Shown here one piece after another: positions 16,283 to 24,452 of a stretch of 32,020 nucleotides of DNA. The notes beneath the pieces are model-generated. The model saw nothing but the letters and a program-made list of their open reading frames with translations, made no database searches and was not told where the DNA came from. The DNA lies in contig CAIMQW010000018.1 of assembly GCA_903843705.1 (NCBI GenBank), positions 1 through 32,020 of the forward strand, written 5' to 3'. Position 1 is the stretch's first letter. Each line of letters opens with the position of its first letter. This stretch comes from an uncultured Holophagaceae bacterium. GTDB taxonomy: Bacteria; Acidobacteriota; Holophagae; Holophagales; Holophagaceae. Position numbers and translations under genes: made by a program.

Positions 16283-16321
16283 AGAAAAACAAGGGGGCCT
16301 GTCGAGACAGGCCCCCTTGTT
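16282..16321 (-). terminator. Intrinsic terminator of the HU gene
   Basis: A perfect 16-bp stem (arms 16288-16303 and 16306-16321) with a very short loop is followed on the - strand by TTTTTCTAG. It is the best classical terminator in the window and separates hup from fliL. A second small hairpin, CTTTCGGC/GCCGAAAG (16327-16347), lies between it and the hup stop codon. Confidence 0.8.
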
Positions 16322-16355
16322 CCTTGCTTTCGGCATCAGGCCGAAAGGGTTGATC

Positions 16356-16649
16356 CTACTTCTTCTTCTTGCCCTTGCCGTTGACTTCGTCAGCCAGCTT
16401 CTTGCCGGGCTTGAACTTCGCAACCTTCTTGGCCGCGATCTTGATGGGCTTGTTGTCGCGGGGGTTGCGGCCGGTACGGGCGCCGCGGCTGGCAACCGAG
16501 AAGGTGCCGAAGCCGACGAGGGTGACCTTGTCACCGGAACGAAGGGCGGCGGCGATGCCACCGAGCACCTGATCCAGAGCGGCAGCGGCCTGGGCCTTGG
16601 TGATACCGGCCTTATCGGCGACTGCGCTGACGAGTTCAGCCTTGTTCAT
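16356..16649 (-). CDS. hup: DNA-binding protein HU
   Basis: A histone-like dimeric DNA-bending protein of the nucleoid. It has the full HU/IHF fold: MNKAELVSAVADKAG (1-15), then VTLVGFGTFSV (42-52), and the DNA-embracing arm with GRNPRDNKPIKI (60-71) including the conserved intercalating proline. Residues 91-97 form a short lysine-rich tail, GKGKKKK, beyond the usual 90-residue length. The ATG at 16649 is chosen because GGAGG lies five bases upstream; the frame extends 44 codons further but without a ribosome site. It has its own promoter about 135 bases upstream and its own terminator. Confidence 0.96.
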   Translation of the reverse strand: MNKAELVSAVADKAGITKAQAAAALDQVLGGIAAALRSGDKVTLVGFGTFSVASRGARTGRNPRDNKPIKIAAKKVAKFKPGKKLADEVNGKGKKKK

Positions 16650-17023
16650 GGGAACCTCCAAAATAGGGGATCTGTGCCCCCGGGTTGAAAGAAACGGTTT
16701 CGGCTCTGGCGGGAGACGTCCGTGGTTGCTTGCTTTTCGATGATCCATACCCCGCAGAGGCGCATGAATCCTACGTTTCATAAACTGCCAAAAAGCTACG
16801 CCGCAGACCCAGTGGGGTCAAGGCTTTTCTTTAGAAAAAATTCGGAGAATAGCGTCATTGGTGACTTCCTGTGACCATGGAACATTAAGAAGCCCGTGGA
16901 TGCTCACTCTAAGTTCCATGGATCGCGCAGATCCCCGTAGAACTTCCGGTTGAGGGATCCCTGACCCGTGGCCGCTGGTCCCGGCCTCGCCGCGGCGGTC
17001 ACAGGAGCCCGTAAGATGGAACC
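16650..17023. other. Divergent intergenic region, HU / truA
   Basis: This 374-base stretch contains the long leader and promoter of the HU gene and the upstream region of truA. A- and T-rich bases around 16780-16865 make it one of the least GC-rich parts of the window. Short open frames here lack ribosome sites. TAAGAT at 17012-17017 lies six bases before the truA ATG and may be a -10 box. Confidence 0.5.
16793..16821 (-). promoter_or_regulatory. Sigma-70-type promoter of the HU gene
   Basis: On the - strand TTGACC (16821-16816) and TAGCTT (16798-16793) are separated by exactly 17 bases. A start near 16786 gives an untranslated leader of about 136 bases, long enough to hold regulatory structure. 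Confidence 0.55.
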
Positions 17024-17821
17024 ATGTCCCACCCCTACTTCCTCACCGTGGCCTATGCGGGCGCCGGCTTCCACGGCTGGCAGATCCAGACCTCGCTGCG
17101 CAGCGGTCAGGGGGATCTCTGGAAGGCCCTCCGTGCTTTTGACCCCGAGGCACCCATGCCTCAGGGCACGGGCCGGACGGATGCGGGGGTCCACGCCCGG
17201 GCCCAGGGGGTGCTCATCCACACCGCCCGCACCTGGGATCCCTACCGGTTGCTGGCCGCCCTGAACGCCCACTTGCCGGCGGACCTCCGGGTGATGGCGG
17301 CCCGGCCCGCGCCGGAGGGCTTCTTCCCCCGCCAGCACGCCGTCGCCAAGCGCTACGTCTACCGGCTGGGTCTGGGGCCTGCCGCTGACCCGCTGCAGGC
17401 GCCCTACCGCTGGCACGTGCATCAAGCCCTGCCCCTGGATCTGGTGGCCATGGCTGCGGCGGTTCCGCCGTTGCTTGGGATCCATGACTTTTCAGCCTTC
17501 CGCTGCGCGGAGTGCTCGGCCCAGACGCCGGTGCGGACCCTGCACGGCATCGGGATCTCACCCGTGGAAGGCGGCGCCGAGCTGGTCTTCGAAGGCAGCA
17601 GCTTCCTCATGCACCAGGTCCGCATCATGGCGGGCACGTTGGTGGAGGTGGGCCGCAGCCGCCGCGAGCCGGACTCGCTGGCCCTGGTGCTGCAGTCCCT
17701 GGATCGGCGCCGGGCGGGCTTCACCGCCCCGCCCGAGGGCCTGTGCCTGGAGAAGGTCTGGTACGAGGCCCGCTGGGGCATCGGCGAGCCGAGTCCCTGG
17801 GGCGAGGGCCACCGCCGCTAG
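17024..17821 (+). CDS. truA: tRNA pseudouridine(38-40) synthase TruA
   Basis: Isomerises uridines 38-40 of the tRNA anticodon arm. The first strand YFLTVAYAGAGFHGWQIQ is the family start, with the catalytic Asp53 in GTGRTDAGVHA. Further core segments are AVAKRYVYRL, HDFSAFRCA and FLMHQVRIMAGTLVEVG. The length of 265 residues is normal. It starts at ATG 17024 with only a weak GGAACC upstream. Its stop overlaps the stop of the convergent TonB-domain gene in the four bases CTAG, so no terminator space exists between them. Confidence 0.95.
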   Translation: MSHPYFLTVAYAGAGFHGWQIQTSLRSGQGDLWKALRAFDPEAPMPQGTGRTDAGVHARAQGVLIHTARTWDPYRLLAALNAHLPADLRVMAARPAPEGFFPRQHAVAKRYVYRLGLGPAADPLQAPYRWHVHQALPLDLVAMAAAVPPLLGIHDFSAFRCAECSAQTPVRTLHGIGISPVEGGAELVFEGSSFLMHQVRIMAGTLVEVGRSRREPDSLALVLQSLDRRRAGFTAPPEGLCLEKVWYEARWGIGEPSPWGEGHRR

Positions 17822-18525
17822 TCCAGGAAGAAGCCCACGCCCTGCCAGACCTTGAAGCGGGTCTTGCCGTCCTTGGCGGCGGCGGGATCGAACACGATGC
17901 GCTTGGCGGCTTCCACGCAGGCCTCGTCGGCCTCGCGGGCCTCGGGGGTGTCCCCGGGTAGCCCCTGGAGGAGCCGGGCCGCCAGCACGTCCCCCTTCTC
18001 GCTGATGAGGACGTTGACCACCACCACTCCCTTGGGACGGCTGCTGAAGACACGGGAGGACTTTATCCGCGGAGTGATCCGGTTCAGGTTGATGGCCCGG
18101 GCGGGGGTCAGGTCTTCGCCCAGGAGTACCAGGTCACCCTCGACGGGCACCGTGCTGGCCTTGCGCTGTAGGGCCTCGTTCTCGGTCCTGATGCGGGCCA
18201 CCTCGGCCTTGGCCTCCTGGGCGGCCTGCCGGGCTGCCTGCAGCTCCTTGACGAAGGCGTCGCTGCCGTCCTGGTTCTCCCGCTGGGCGGCCCGCAGCTG
18301 GTCGGCTTCCTTTCGCGCCGCATCGCCCTCGGCCTTGGCCAGGTCCCGGGACTTCCGGGCCGCCAAGAGCTCCTGCTGGAAATCCTCCGTGGCTGCCAGG
18401 CGCTGCTTCAGGCTGTCCCGCTCCTCGGTGAGCTGGTTCACCTGGGTCTGCAGCTGCGCAGCCGTCGGTTTCTTGGCGGCTGAGAGGGGCAGGGCGAGCA
18501 GCAGCAGGGCGACGGCAAAGCGCAT
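17818..18525 (-). CDS. Exported coiled-coil protein with TonB-like C-terminal domain
   Basis: A signal peptide (about residues 1-17, MRFAVALLLLALPLSAA) is followed by a long coiled coil (about 22-135) rich in Ala, Glu, Lys, Arg and Gln. A C-terminal domain (about 145-235) has the TonB-family pattern: VVVVNVLISEKGDVLAARLL, then a helix with alternating Ala and Glu, then FDPAAAKDGKTRFKVWQGV. TonB-like domains normally contact outer-membrane receptors, but this one has a cleavable-looking signal rather than the usual anchor and proline-rich spacer, so energy transduction is doubtful and a periplasmic structural role is possible. The ATG at 18525 has AGGAGG upstream and follows the DUF4388 gene by 22 bases, indicating one operon. 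Confidence 0.75.
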   Translation of the reverse strand: MRFAVALLLLALPLSAAKKPTAAQLQTQVNQLTEERDSLKQRLAATEDFQQELLAARKSRDLAKAEGDAARKEADQLRAAQRENQDGSDAFVKELQAARQAAQEAKAEVARIRTENEALQRKASTVPVEGDLVLLGEDLTPARAINLNRITPRIKSSRVFSSRPKGVVVVNVLISEKGDVLAARLLQGLPGDTPEAREADEACVEAAKRIVFDPAAAKDGKTRFKVWQGVGFFLD

Positions 18526-18547
18526 GGAACCTCCTGGGGCGGGAGGT

Positions 18548-19690
18548 TCAGCGTGAGGCTCCCCGCTGATCGCCTCCCTGGGCGGGTTTCGTAGCCTTGA
18601 GAATCCCACGCTTCAGGAGCTTGGAGAAGATGCCGAGGCACTCGTCCGGCTCGAAAGGGGCGATGGAGAGGATGTCCCGAATGGTCCACAGGCCGTTTAC
18701 GCGGGTGGCCAGGAAGGCCTCATTGGGCCCCAGGTCGGTGTTGGTCAGCTCGTCCAGGCTCATGGCCAGTTCGGGTACCAGATCCAGGTCCGGCTTCTTC
18801 TCCTGGAGCAGGTCCTGCACCACAGCCATCATCTTGTTGGCGTCCAGGTGCCGGGGCTGGTCCTTGAGGATGCGGCGGAGCTCCTCCTGGGCCTCCTGCA
18901 GCTTCTGCTTCTCCACCAGGGCGCGGGCACGCTGCAACTGCAGGCTGGGGTTCTCGCCCAGGTTGCCGCCGGGGTTGACGATGCGCACCAGCCCCCGCTC
19001 ATGGAGGTCGAAGAGCAGCTTGTTGATCTTGAATTCGGGCAGGCGCAGCTCCAGCACCAGCTGATCAATCCGCCGGTGGCCATCCAGGCGGGCCAGGACG
19101 TTGGCGTCCTCGGTGGCCAGGGGCAGGTGCTCGGCGATGGCCTCGGAGATGGGAGAGAGGATGGCATCTCCGCCCCGGATCACTTTGCGGATGCGCTGCC
19201 AGTCGTCCAGGCGCCGCGCACCCTCGAGGACGATGCCCGTGACGTCCAGGCTCAGCAGCATGCTCTTCTGGTGGGAGGCGGCGCCGTCGTGGAACTCGAA
19301 GCTGCCGACGCTCCAGAGGAATGTGTCGTAGATGCTCTCCTCCACCTTCATCTGCACGATGCGCCGGATCTCGGTCTCGGTGATGAGCTGCCGGTTGACC
19401 AGGATCCGGCCCAGCAGCTGCTGCTCGTCCTCCTGGGTGGCCAGGGCGTCGCGGAGCTGCTCTTCGGTGATGCGGTTGTAGGCAAGCAGATACTGGCCCA
19501 GGTATTCGCGCGGATCCGAGGACCAGATGCTGGTGATGCGCCCCTCATGGAAGGCGACGCGCTTGGTATGCAGAGACCCCTTGAGCTCGAGCACGCCGGT
19601 CTTCTTGCCCACAGCCAGCCACTGGAATATGTCTTCCAGACTCATGGTCGCCAGATCACCGCGTAGCGCCAATGCCAGTCCCCCGTCCAT
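18548..19690 (-). CDS. DUF4388 (PATAN-like) domain protein
   Basis: The N-terminal 100 residues (LRGDLATMSLEDIFQWLAVGKKTGVLEL, then FHEGRITSIWSSDPREYLGQYLL) match the DUF4388/PATAN domain found in regulators linked to two-component and gliding or phototaxis signalling. Residues about 75-250 continue with winged-helix-like segments (LGRILVNRQLITETEIRRIV). Residues about 260-310 look like a TPR-type helical hairpin (LQRARALVEKQKLQEAQEELRRILKDQPRHLDANK). No membrane segment is visible. The start at ATG 19690 has no clear ribosome site. Such proteins are common in delta-proteobacteria and Acidobacteria; a precise role cannot be given. It shares an operon with the exported coiled-coil protein downstream. 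Confidence 0.82.
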   Translation of the reverse strand: MDGGLALALRGDLATMSLEDIFQWLAVGKKTGVLELKGSLHTKRVAFHEGRITSIWSSDPREYLGQYLLAYNRITEEQLRDALATQEDEQQLLGRILVNRQLITETEIRRIVQMKVEESIYDTFLWSVGSFEFHDGAASHQKSMLLSLDVTGIVLEGARRLDDWQRIRKVIRGGDAILSPISEAIAEHLPLATEDANVLARLDGHRRIDQLVLELRLPEFKINKLLFDLHERGLVRIVNPGGNLGENPSLQLQRARALVEKQKLQEAQEELRRILKDQPRHLDANKMMAVVQDLLQEKKPDLDLVPELAMSLDELTNTDLGPNEAFLATRVNGLWTIRDILSIAPFEPDECLGIFSKLLKRGILKATKPAQGGDQRGASR

Positions 19691-19802
19691 TTCGGCTGAT
19701 TTGAGAGTTGTAATCTGTCATGAGAACAAAAAAATTACAACAAGGCAAGGCCCCAGTCGCCCTGAACGCTTTATCGGCAGCTTCCGGACTTTCAGGAGGG
19801 GG

Positions 19803-20795
19803 TCAGAGCCGCCGCAGAGTAGTCCGGATGGCGTGGTTCAGCAGGTCCGGATGGTGGCGGGCCATGGGCGACTCGGGGTCGAGCAGGGGGAACCGGTGCA
19901 CCGGGATGCCCATGATCTGGTCCTGCTCCACCGTCAGCGGCTCGCCGCCCTCCCGCCGGTAGCGGGCGAGCATCTCGGGCCAGAGGGGGGTCTCATTGGC
20001 GATGATGGCCGTGATCCCCGTCCGGCCGAGGGCCGAGATGGCCGCCACGTGGGTCTCCAGGTCCAGGCCGTCGGTCTCGCCGGGTTCGGTCATGAGGTTG
20101 GCCACATAGATCACCGGGGACCGGGAGAACTCCAGGGCCTCCTGGAGATCCGACAGGAGCAGGTTGGGGATGGTGGAGGTGTAGAGGCTGCCTGGAGCCA
20201 GGAGGATTAGGTCCGAGCGCAAGAGGGCCAGGACCGCCTCAGGCAGGGGCTCGGCGTCGGTGGGTTCAAGCCAGAGCCGGGCCAGGGGGGCGTGGCAGGT
20301 GCCCACGGCCGATTCCCCCACATATCGGTGGCCTGTCATGTCCTCGGCCATGAGGGTGACCGGCACGGCGGTCGACGGGAACAGCCGGCCCAGGGTCACC
20401 AGCACGCCCGAGAGCTTGCGGATGGCGCGCACCCAGTCACCGGTGAGATCCGCCAGGGCCCAGAGCATGAGGTTGCCCAGGGAGTGACCCGACAGGCTGC
20501 CTTCGCTCTTGAAGCGGTAGTTCAGCAGGTCCGTCAGGGCGGAGTCTTCGAGGGTGAGGGCCGCCAGGCAGTTGCGCAGGTCACCTGGGGGGATGCCACC
20601 GAGCTCCTCCCGCAGCCGTCCCGAAGAGCCCCCGTTGTCGGAGACGGTGACGATGCCTGTCAGCTTCCACGGCTCCCGCACCCGACCCGCTTCCCGCTTG
20701 ATGGCGCGCAGCAGGGCTGCCAGACCCGTGCCACCTCCCAGGGCCACCACGCGCAGTGGCTGCTCGGGATCAAGACCCTGGGAGCGAGCGGCCAT
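19803..20795 (-). CDS. yvcK: YvcK/CofD-family gluconeogenesis factor
   Basis: Member of the CofD/YvcK Rossmann-like family; B. subtilis YvcK binds UDP-sugars and links carbon status to cell-wall synthesis. VVALGGGTGLAALLRAIK (17-34) is the nucleotide loop, followed by VTVSDNGGSSGRLREELGGIPPGDLRNCLAAL and NLMTEPGETDGLDLETHVAAI, all diagnostic. The length of 330 residues is normal. It starts at ATG 20795, 18 bases after the stop of the TPR-like gene, so co-transcription is likely. A Gram-negative role in envelope homeostasis would fit uppP and the PBP gene elsewhere in the window, but this is inference. Confidence 0.93.
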   Translation of the reverse strand: MAARSQGLDPEQPLRVVALGGGTGLAALLRAIKREAGRVREPWKLTGIVTVSDNGGSSGRLREELGGIPPGDLRNCLAALTLEDSALTDLLNYRFKSEGSLSGHSLGNLMLWALADLTGDWVRAIRKLSGVLVTLGRLFPSTAVPVTLMAEDMTGHRYVGESAVGTCHAPLARLWLEPTDAEPLPEAVLALLRSDLILLAPGSLYTSTIPNLLLSDLQEALEFSRSPVIYVANLMTEPGETDGLDLETHVAAISALGRTGITAIIANETPLWPEMLARYRREGGEPLTVEQDQIMGIPVHRFPLLDPESPMARHHPDLLNHAIRTTLRRL

Positions 20796-20813
20796 GGCCG
20801 TGGCGCGCCGGAG

Positions 20814-21347
20814 CTAGTGGTTCTCGGTGAAGGCGAAGAGGGGTGACTTCCGGATGGCGTTGAAGTCGGGCTCCATATGCCACTGGAAGACGAAGTTAGC
20901 ATCCAGTTCCATGGCCTTCTTCAGGCTCTGGGCGGACTCCTCGACGTTCTCGGTCTGGGCAAAGGCCACGGACCGGAGGTAGTGGAGTGAGCCCACGGCA
21001 GGGTGGCTCTTGATCGCCTTATCGACCAGCTTGACGGCCTCGTCGGTGGCGTGGCGGTTGAGGCAGGCCTGGATCTCGGTGAGGGGATCCTCTGTGACCT
21101 TGGCGGGAGGATTGACCTTGGCCTGGGCCAGCAGGAGGTAGACCTGGGCCCGGCGCTTGACAGCCCAATCACCCGTCTCCTGAGCCTCGCTCATCAGCGC
21201 CTCCAGGGCCTTCACGGCCTCGGGGTACTTGCCGGTGTCCACCAGCTTCACGGCCTTGGCGTAGGCGGTGGCGTGCGGGGAGGGTGCGGCCTGGGCCGGC
21301 ACCGGGGTGGACTTGGGAGCGGTTTCGGTCTTGGCTTTCGTTGCCAT
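20814..21347 (-). CDS. Small helical TPR-like protein
   Basis: A 177-residue soluble protein. After a low-complexity, lysine-, threonine- and proline-rich N-terminal 30 residues come helical pairs with TPR-like spacing: AYAKAVKLVDTGKYPEAVKALEALMSEA, then RRAQVYLLLAQAK, ACLNRHATDEAVKLVDKAI and SLHYLRSVAFAQTENVEESAQSLKKAMEL. It ends with a short FAFTENH tail. No signal peptide. The ATG at 21347 has GAGG upstream. It sits 77 bases after the ABC permease gene and 18 before yvcK. Its partner is unknown; the tight link to yvcK is the best clue. Confidence 0.8.
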   Translation of the reverse strand: MATKAKTETAPKSTPVPAQAAPSPHATAYAKAVKLVDTGKYPEAVKALEALMSEAQETGDWAVKRRAQVYLLLAQAKVNPPAKVTEDPLTEIQACLNRHATDEAVKLVDKAIKSHPAVGSLHYLRSVAFAQTENVEESAQSLKKAMELDANFVFQWHMEPDFNAIRKSPLFAFTENH

Positions 21348-21424
21348 GCGGGATCCTCTAGAAGCCTTGAAGAAACTATAGAGTGACAGGTTTCCCTGGG
21401 CAAATCCGGCACCCGGGGGCGGAA

Positions 21425-22615
21425 TCAGGCTTTGAACAGGGCCTTTTCGCGGTTCAGCAGTCGCGTGGACACCATGGTCATGATGGCCGCCAGGCCCACG
21501 GTCATGGCGAAGGCCACCAGGTATTCCATCCAGCTGAACTGCTGGCTGAACAACTTGCGCAGGGCCAGACAGACATTCACCACGGGGACGTAGGCCAGGA
21601 AGGCCATCTTGTCCACGCCCGGGGACATGGTGAAGATGCCCAGGAACATGACCAGGAAGATGCCAGGTGTGATGGCGCTGCCGGCCTCGATGGTGTTCCG
21701 GGCCTGGATGCCCATGAGCAGGATGAAATTCGAAAAGAACAGGCCCAGGGGCACCATGATCAGGAAGGTGAGGCCCAGGGTCAGGGGATTGGCGATGGCC
21801 GCCGCCGCCTGCATGGAGCCGGCGGCGCCGCCGCTGATGGAGGCGATGGAGAGACCCATGCTCAGCAGGTTCAGCAGGGCAGCGATGACGCCGATGCTGA
21901 AGATGTAGAGCAGCTTGCCCAGGATGATCTGGTTGCGGGGCAGGCGGGTGGCCATGAGGCTCAGGAGCGTGTGGCGCTCCTTCTCTCCGGCGGTGGCGTA
22001 GATGCCGTGCTGCATGGAGCCGGCATACATCATGATCATCAGCAGGTAGGGCAGCATCCGGCCCATGACTTTGCCCACTTCCAGGGTGATATCGGCCGCG
22101 TTCTTCACCTCCAGCTTCAGGGGTTCGGCCAGCTGAGAGGAAGCCCCCAGGGTCTGGAGGCGGCCCTGCACCCAGGCCTGCTCCTGGGCCCGGATGGCCT
22201 CCTTCAGACGCTTGAGGGCGATCTCGGAGGCCCGCTCGCTCTCGTCCACGAGGACGCTGACCGTGAAGGTCTCCTGCTTCTGGAGCGAGGTGGCGGCGGT
22301 GGTGGCGACCTCCAGGGCCAACTCCAGCTTCTGGTCCCGGATGGCCTGCTTCAGGTCGCCCTCGGGGCGGGCCACCCGCTCGAACCGCTTGGGGTCCGAA
22401 GCCATGACACCATCCAGGATGTGGGAGGGGTCCGAGACATAGACGCGGCTGGCCTTGTTGCGGTTCTGGGCCTCGTCCCGCTTGCCCATCTTGGCCATCA
22501 TGCCGAAGATGGCCGGGTAGAGCAGGAAGGGCAGGACGAAGGCGAAGAACATCGTCTTCCGGTCCTTGGAGAGCTCCAGGAACTCTTTCTTGGCGATGAG
22601 CAGGGCGCCGCGCAT
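21425..22615 (-). CDS. ABC-2-type permease (NatB-like)
   Basis: The membrane subunit of an ABC exporter. One helix near residues 24-42 is followed by a large extracytoplasmic region (about 45-210) and a cluster of further hydrophobic helices between about 215 and 390. That layout, plus the motif EKERHTLLSLMATRLPRNQIILGKLL, matches the NatB / ABC-2 family (sodium or drug export, or lipoprotein-related systems). The start ATG shares one base with the stop of the ATPase gene (TGATG), so translation is coupled. The substrate is unknown; NatB-like wording alone does not prove sodium export. Confidence 0.88.
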   Translation of the reverse strand: MRGALLIAKKEFLELSKDRKTMFFAFVLPFLLYPAIFGMMAKMGKRDEAQNRNKASRVYVSDPSHILDGVMASDPKRFERVARPEGDLKQAIRDQKLELALEVATTAATSLQKQETFTVSVLVDESERASEIALKRLKEAIRAQEQAWVQGRLQTLGASSQLAEPLKLEVKNAADITLEVGKVMGRMLPYLLMIMMYAGSMQHGIYATAGEKERHTLLSLMATRLPRNQIILGKLLYIFSIGVIAALLNLLSMGLSIASISGGAAGSMQAAAAIANPLTLGLTFLIMVPLGLFFSNFILLMGIQARNTIEAGSAITPGIFLVMFLGIFTMSPGVDKMAFLAYVPVVNVCLALRKLFSQQFSWMEYLVAFAMTVGLAAIMTMVSTRLLNREKALFKA

Positions 22616-23382
22616 CAGTTACCTCCCACGGCTTCAGATTCAGCTGCGAGTTGGAAGAACACTTCATCCAGGGTCTTGGCGTTGCGGCTCTGGAGCAGCT
22701 CCCTGGGCGGCGCGTCGCCGTGCAGCTTGCCGTCGAAGATGATGCCTACCCGGTCGCAGATGTCCTCGACCATGGGCATGACATGGGTGGAGACGATCAC
22801 CGTGCGGCCCTCCTCCCTCATGAGGCGCAGCAGGTCCAGCACGGTCTTGGCTGTGAGCACGTCCAGGCCCGTGGTGGGCTCGTCGAAGATGACCACCTTG
22901 GGATCGTGCAGCAGGGCCCGGGCGATGCTCACCTTCTGCTTCTGGCCTGAGGAGAAACCCTCCATCTTCACGTCGGCAAAGTCTGCCAGCTGCAGCTTGC
23001 TCAGCAGGTGGAGGCCCCGGCGCTCAGCCACGGCGGGGTCCACATCCTGGAACTCCCCGAAGAGCCGCAGGAGCTCCCGGGGCGTGAACCGGGTATAGAC
23101 CCCCATGTCCGTGCTGAGGTAGCCCAGGCAGCCCCGGACGGCCTCGGGCTTCTGGCGAGTGTCCATGCCGCAGACTTCGATGCTGCCGGCATCCGGGTCC
23201 ATGAGGCCCGCGATCATCCGCAGCGTCGTGGACTTGCCCGCGCCGTTGGGTCCCAGCAGGCCGTAGATCTCGCCCGGCTGCACCGTAAAGGAGATGCCCC
23301 GCACGGCATCGATCCGCTTCATGGATCGGGTCTTGCGGTCCTTCACGCTGAAGGACTTGTGGACCTCGTTCAGGTGGATCAC
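22615..23382 (-). CDS. ABC transporter ATP-binding protein (NatA-like)
   Basis: ATPase subunit that powers the permease encoded just downstream. Walker A is GPNGAGKST (44-52), the ABC signature FSSGQKQKV (143-151; S-S-G-Q form), Walker B VVIFDEP (163-169) and the switch His200 in STHVM. The wording GGFSSGQKQK-like and PTTGLDVLTAKTV is typical of the NatA branch. It starts at GTG 23382, with GGAGGT a few bases upstream. A possible promoter (TTGTCG and TTACAC, 18 bases apart) lies in the 108-base gap upstream. It is the first gene after uppP in the same direction. Confidence 0.94.
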   Translation of the reverse strand: MIHLNEVHKSFSVKDRKTRSMKRIDAVRGISFTVQPGEIYGLLGPNGAGKSTTLRMIAGLMDPDAGSIEVCGMDTRQKPEAVRGCLGYLSTDMGVYTRFTPRELLRLFGEFQDVDPAVAERRGLHLLSKLQLADFADVKMEGFSSGQKQKVSIARALLHDPKVVIFDEPTTGLDVLTAKTVLDLLRLMREEGRTVIVSTHVMPMVEDICDRVGIIFDGKLHGDAPPRELLQSRNAKTLDEVFFQLAAESEAVGGN

Positions 23383-23490
23383 CGCTACCTCCGGAAGGAA
23401 CAGGCTCCCAGTGTAAGCGGCATTGCGTAGGCAACGACAACCCGCCGGTGAGTGGGAAGTCTCGACACGTGAACGGTCCGGAGCGGGCGG

Positions 23491-24372
23491 TCAGTGGTGG
23501 TTCAGCGCGCCCGTGGTGCCCAGCACGACCATCACTAGGCCGAGGCCCAGGCAGTATATCGCGAAGCCGTTGAGGCGGGGCTTCCGGGTGAAGCGGTCGA
23601 GCAGCCCGATGGCCAGATAGCCTGAGATGGCGGCGGCGACCACACCCACCACGCAGAGGAGGGCCGGGGACACCGAGCCCGCCGGGAAGGCCAGGTCTGT
23701 GGGGAGGGGCTGGTGCTTCAGCAGCGGCTTCAGCAGACCCCGCAGCTCGACCAGGGCCGCCGCGGCGATGGTGGGCATGCCCAGGAGGAAGCTGAACCGC
23801 GCGGAGGCGGGCAGCTTCAGGCCCCGGAACACGCCGATGGAAATGGTGGAACCCGACCGGGACAGGCCGAAGCCGCCGCCGAGACCCTGGATGGTACCCA
23901 CGGCTAGGGCGTCCATGGCCCGCAGGTCGTGGTGGTCCCGGCCCGCCAGATCCTGGTTGCTGAGATTTACCCGCTGGCGGCTCAGGGTGTTGGCGAGGTA
24001 GAGCAGCAGCGAGGTGCCGAGCAGGCCCAGGCCGTAGACCCAGAGGTGCTCCTTGGCGGCCTCCTTCACACCCCGGGTGGCGAGGCCGAAGATGCCCGTG
24101 GGGATCATGGCCAGGAACAGCATGAAGGCCAGCCGGCGGCCCTCCTTGTCGCGGCCGAAGCAGCCCATGACGATCTGGACCAGCTCGTGTCGAAAGTAGA
24201 CCATCAGGGCCAGCAGGGTGCCCAGGTGCAGAAGCACATCAAAGGCCAAGGGCATGGGCCGGCCGTGGAACATCAGGTGCTCGGCCAGGGTCAGGTGCGC
24301 CGTAGAGGACACCGGCAGGAACTCCGTCAGGCCCTGGATCAGTCCCAGGAGGATGGCGTGCAGCAGGTGCAT
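23491..24372 (-). CDS. uppP: Undecaprenyl-diphosphatase UppP (BacA)
   Basis: An integral membrane enzyme that dephosphorylates undecaprenyl pyrophosphate so the lipid carrier of peptidoglycan can be reused; overexpression gives bacitracin resistance. The first signature, QGLTEFLPVSSTAHL (13-27), and the second, GLSRSGSTIS (169-178, with the catalytic-type Arg172), are both intact. About eight hydrophobic helices fit the 293 residues. The ATG at 24372 is chosen because GGAG lies just upstream and the family begins exactly here; a frame extending 22 codons further has a non-family N-terminus. It diverges from the threonine aldolase gene across 80 bases. Confidence 0.95.
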   Translation of the reverse strand: MHLLHAILLGLIQGLTEFLPVSSTAHLTLAEHLMFHGRPMPLAFDVLLHLGTLLALMVYFRHELVQIVMGCFGRDKEGRRLAFMLFLAMIPTGIFGLATRGVKEAAKEHLWVYGLGLLGTSLLLYLANTLSRQRVNLSNQDLAGRDHHDLRAMDALAVGTIQGLGGGFGLSRSGSTISIGVFRGLKLPASARFSFLLGMPTIAAAALVELRGLLKPLLKHQPLPTDLAFPAGSVSPALLCVVGVVAAAISGYLAIGLLDRFTRKPRLNGFAIYCLGLGLVMVVLGTTGALNHH

Positions 24373-24452
24373 TCGGACTCCGACACAAAGAAACAGTGTG
24401 CCAGAGCCGTCAGGATTTCCGCCTCGCCCCCGGGGCATGCTTGAATCTTCAG

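Noticed and set aside
20814..22667. A 617-codon - strand frame extending the TPR-like protein into the ABC permease region
   Set aside because: The upstream part is a shifted reading of the permease gene. The real start is ATG 21347, with a GAGG ribosome site.
21383..23098. A 571-codon + strand frame across the ABC genes
   Set aside because: Antisense to NatA/NatB-type genes with intact Walker and signature motifs; repetitive His/Gln/Gly composition.
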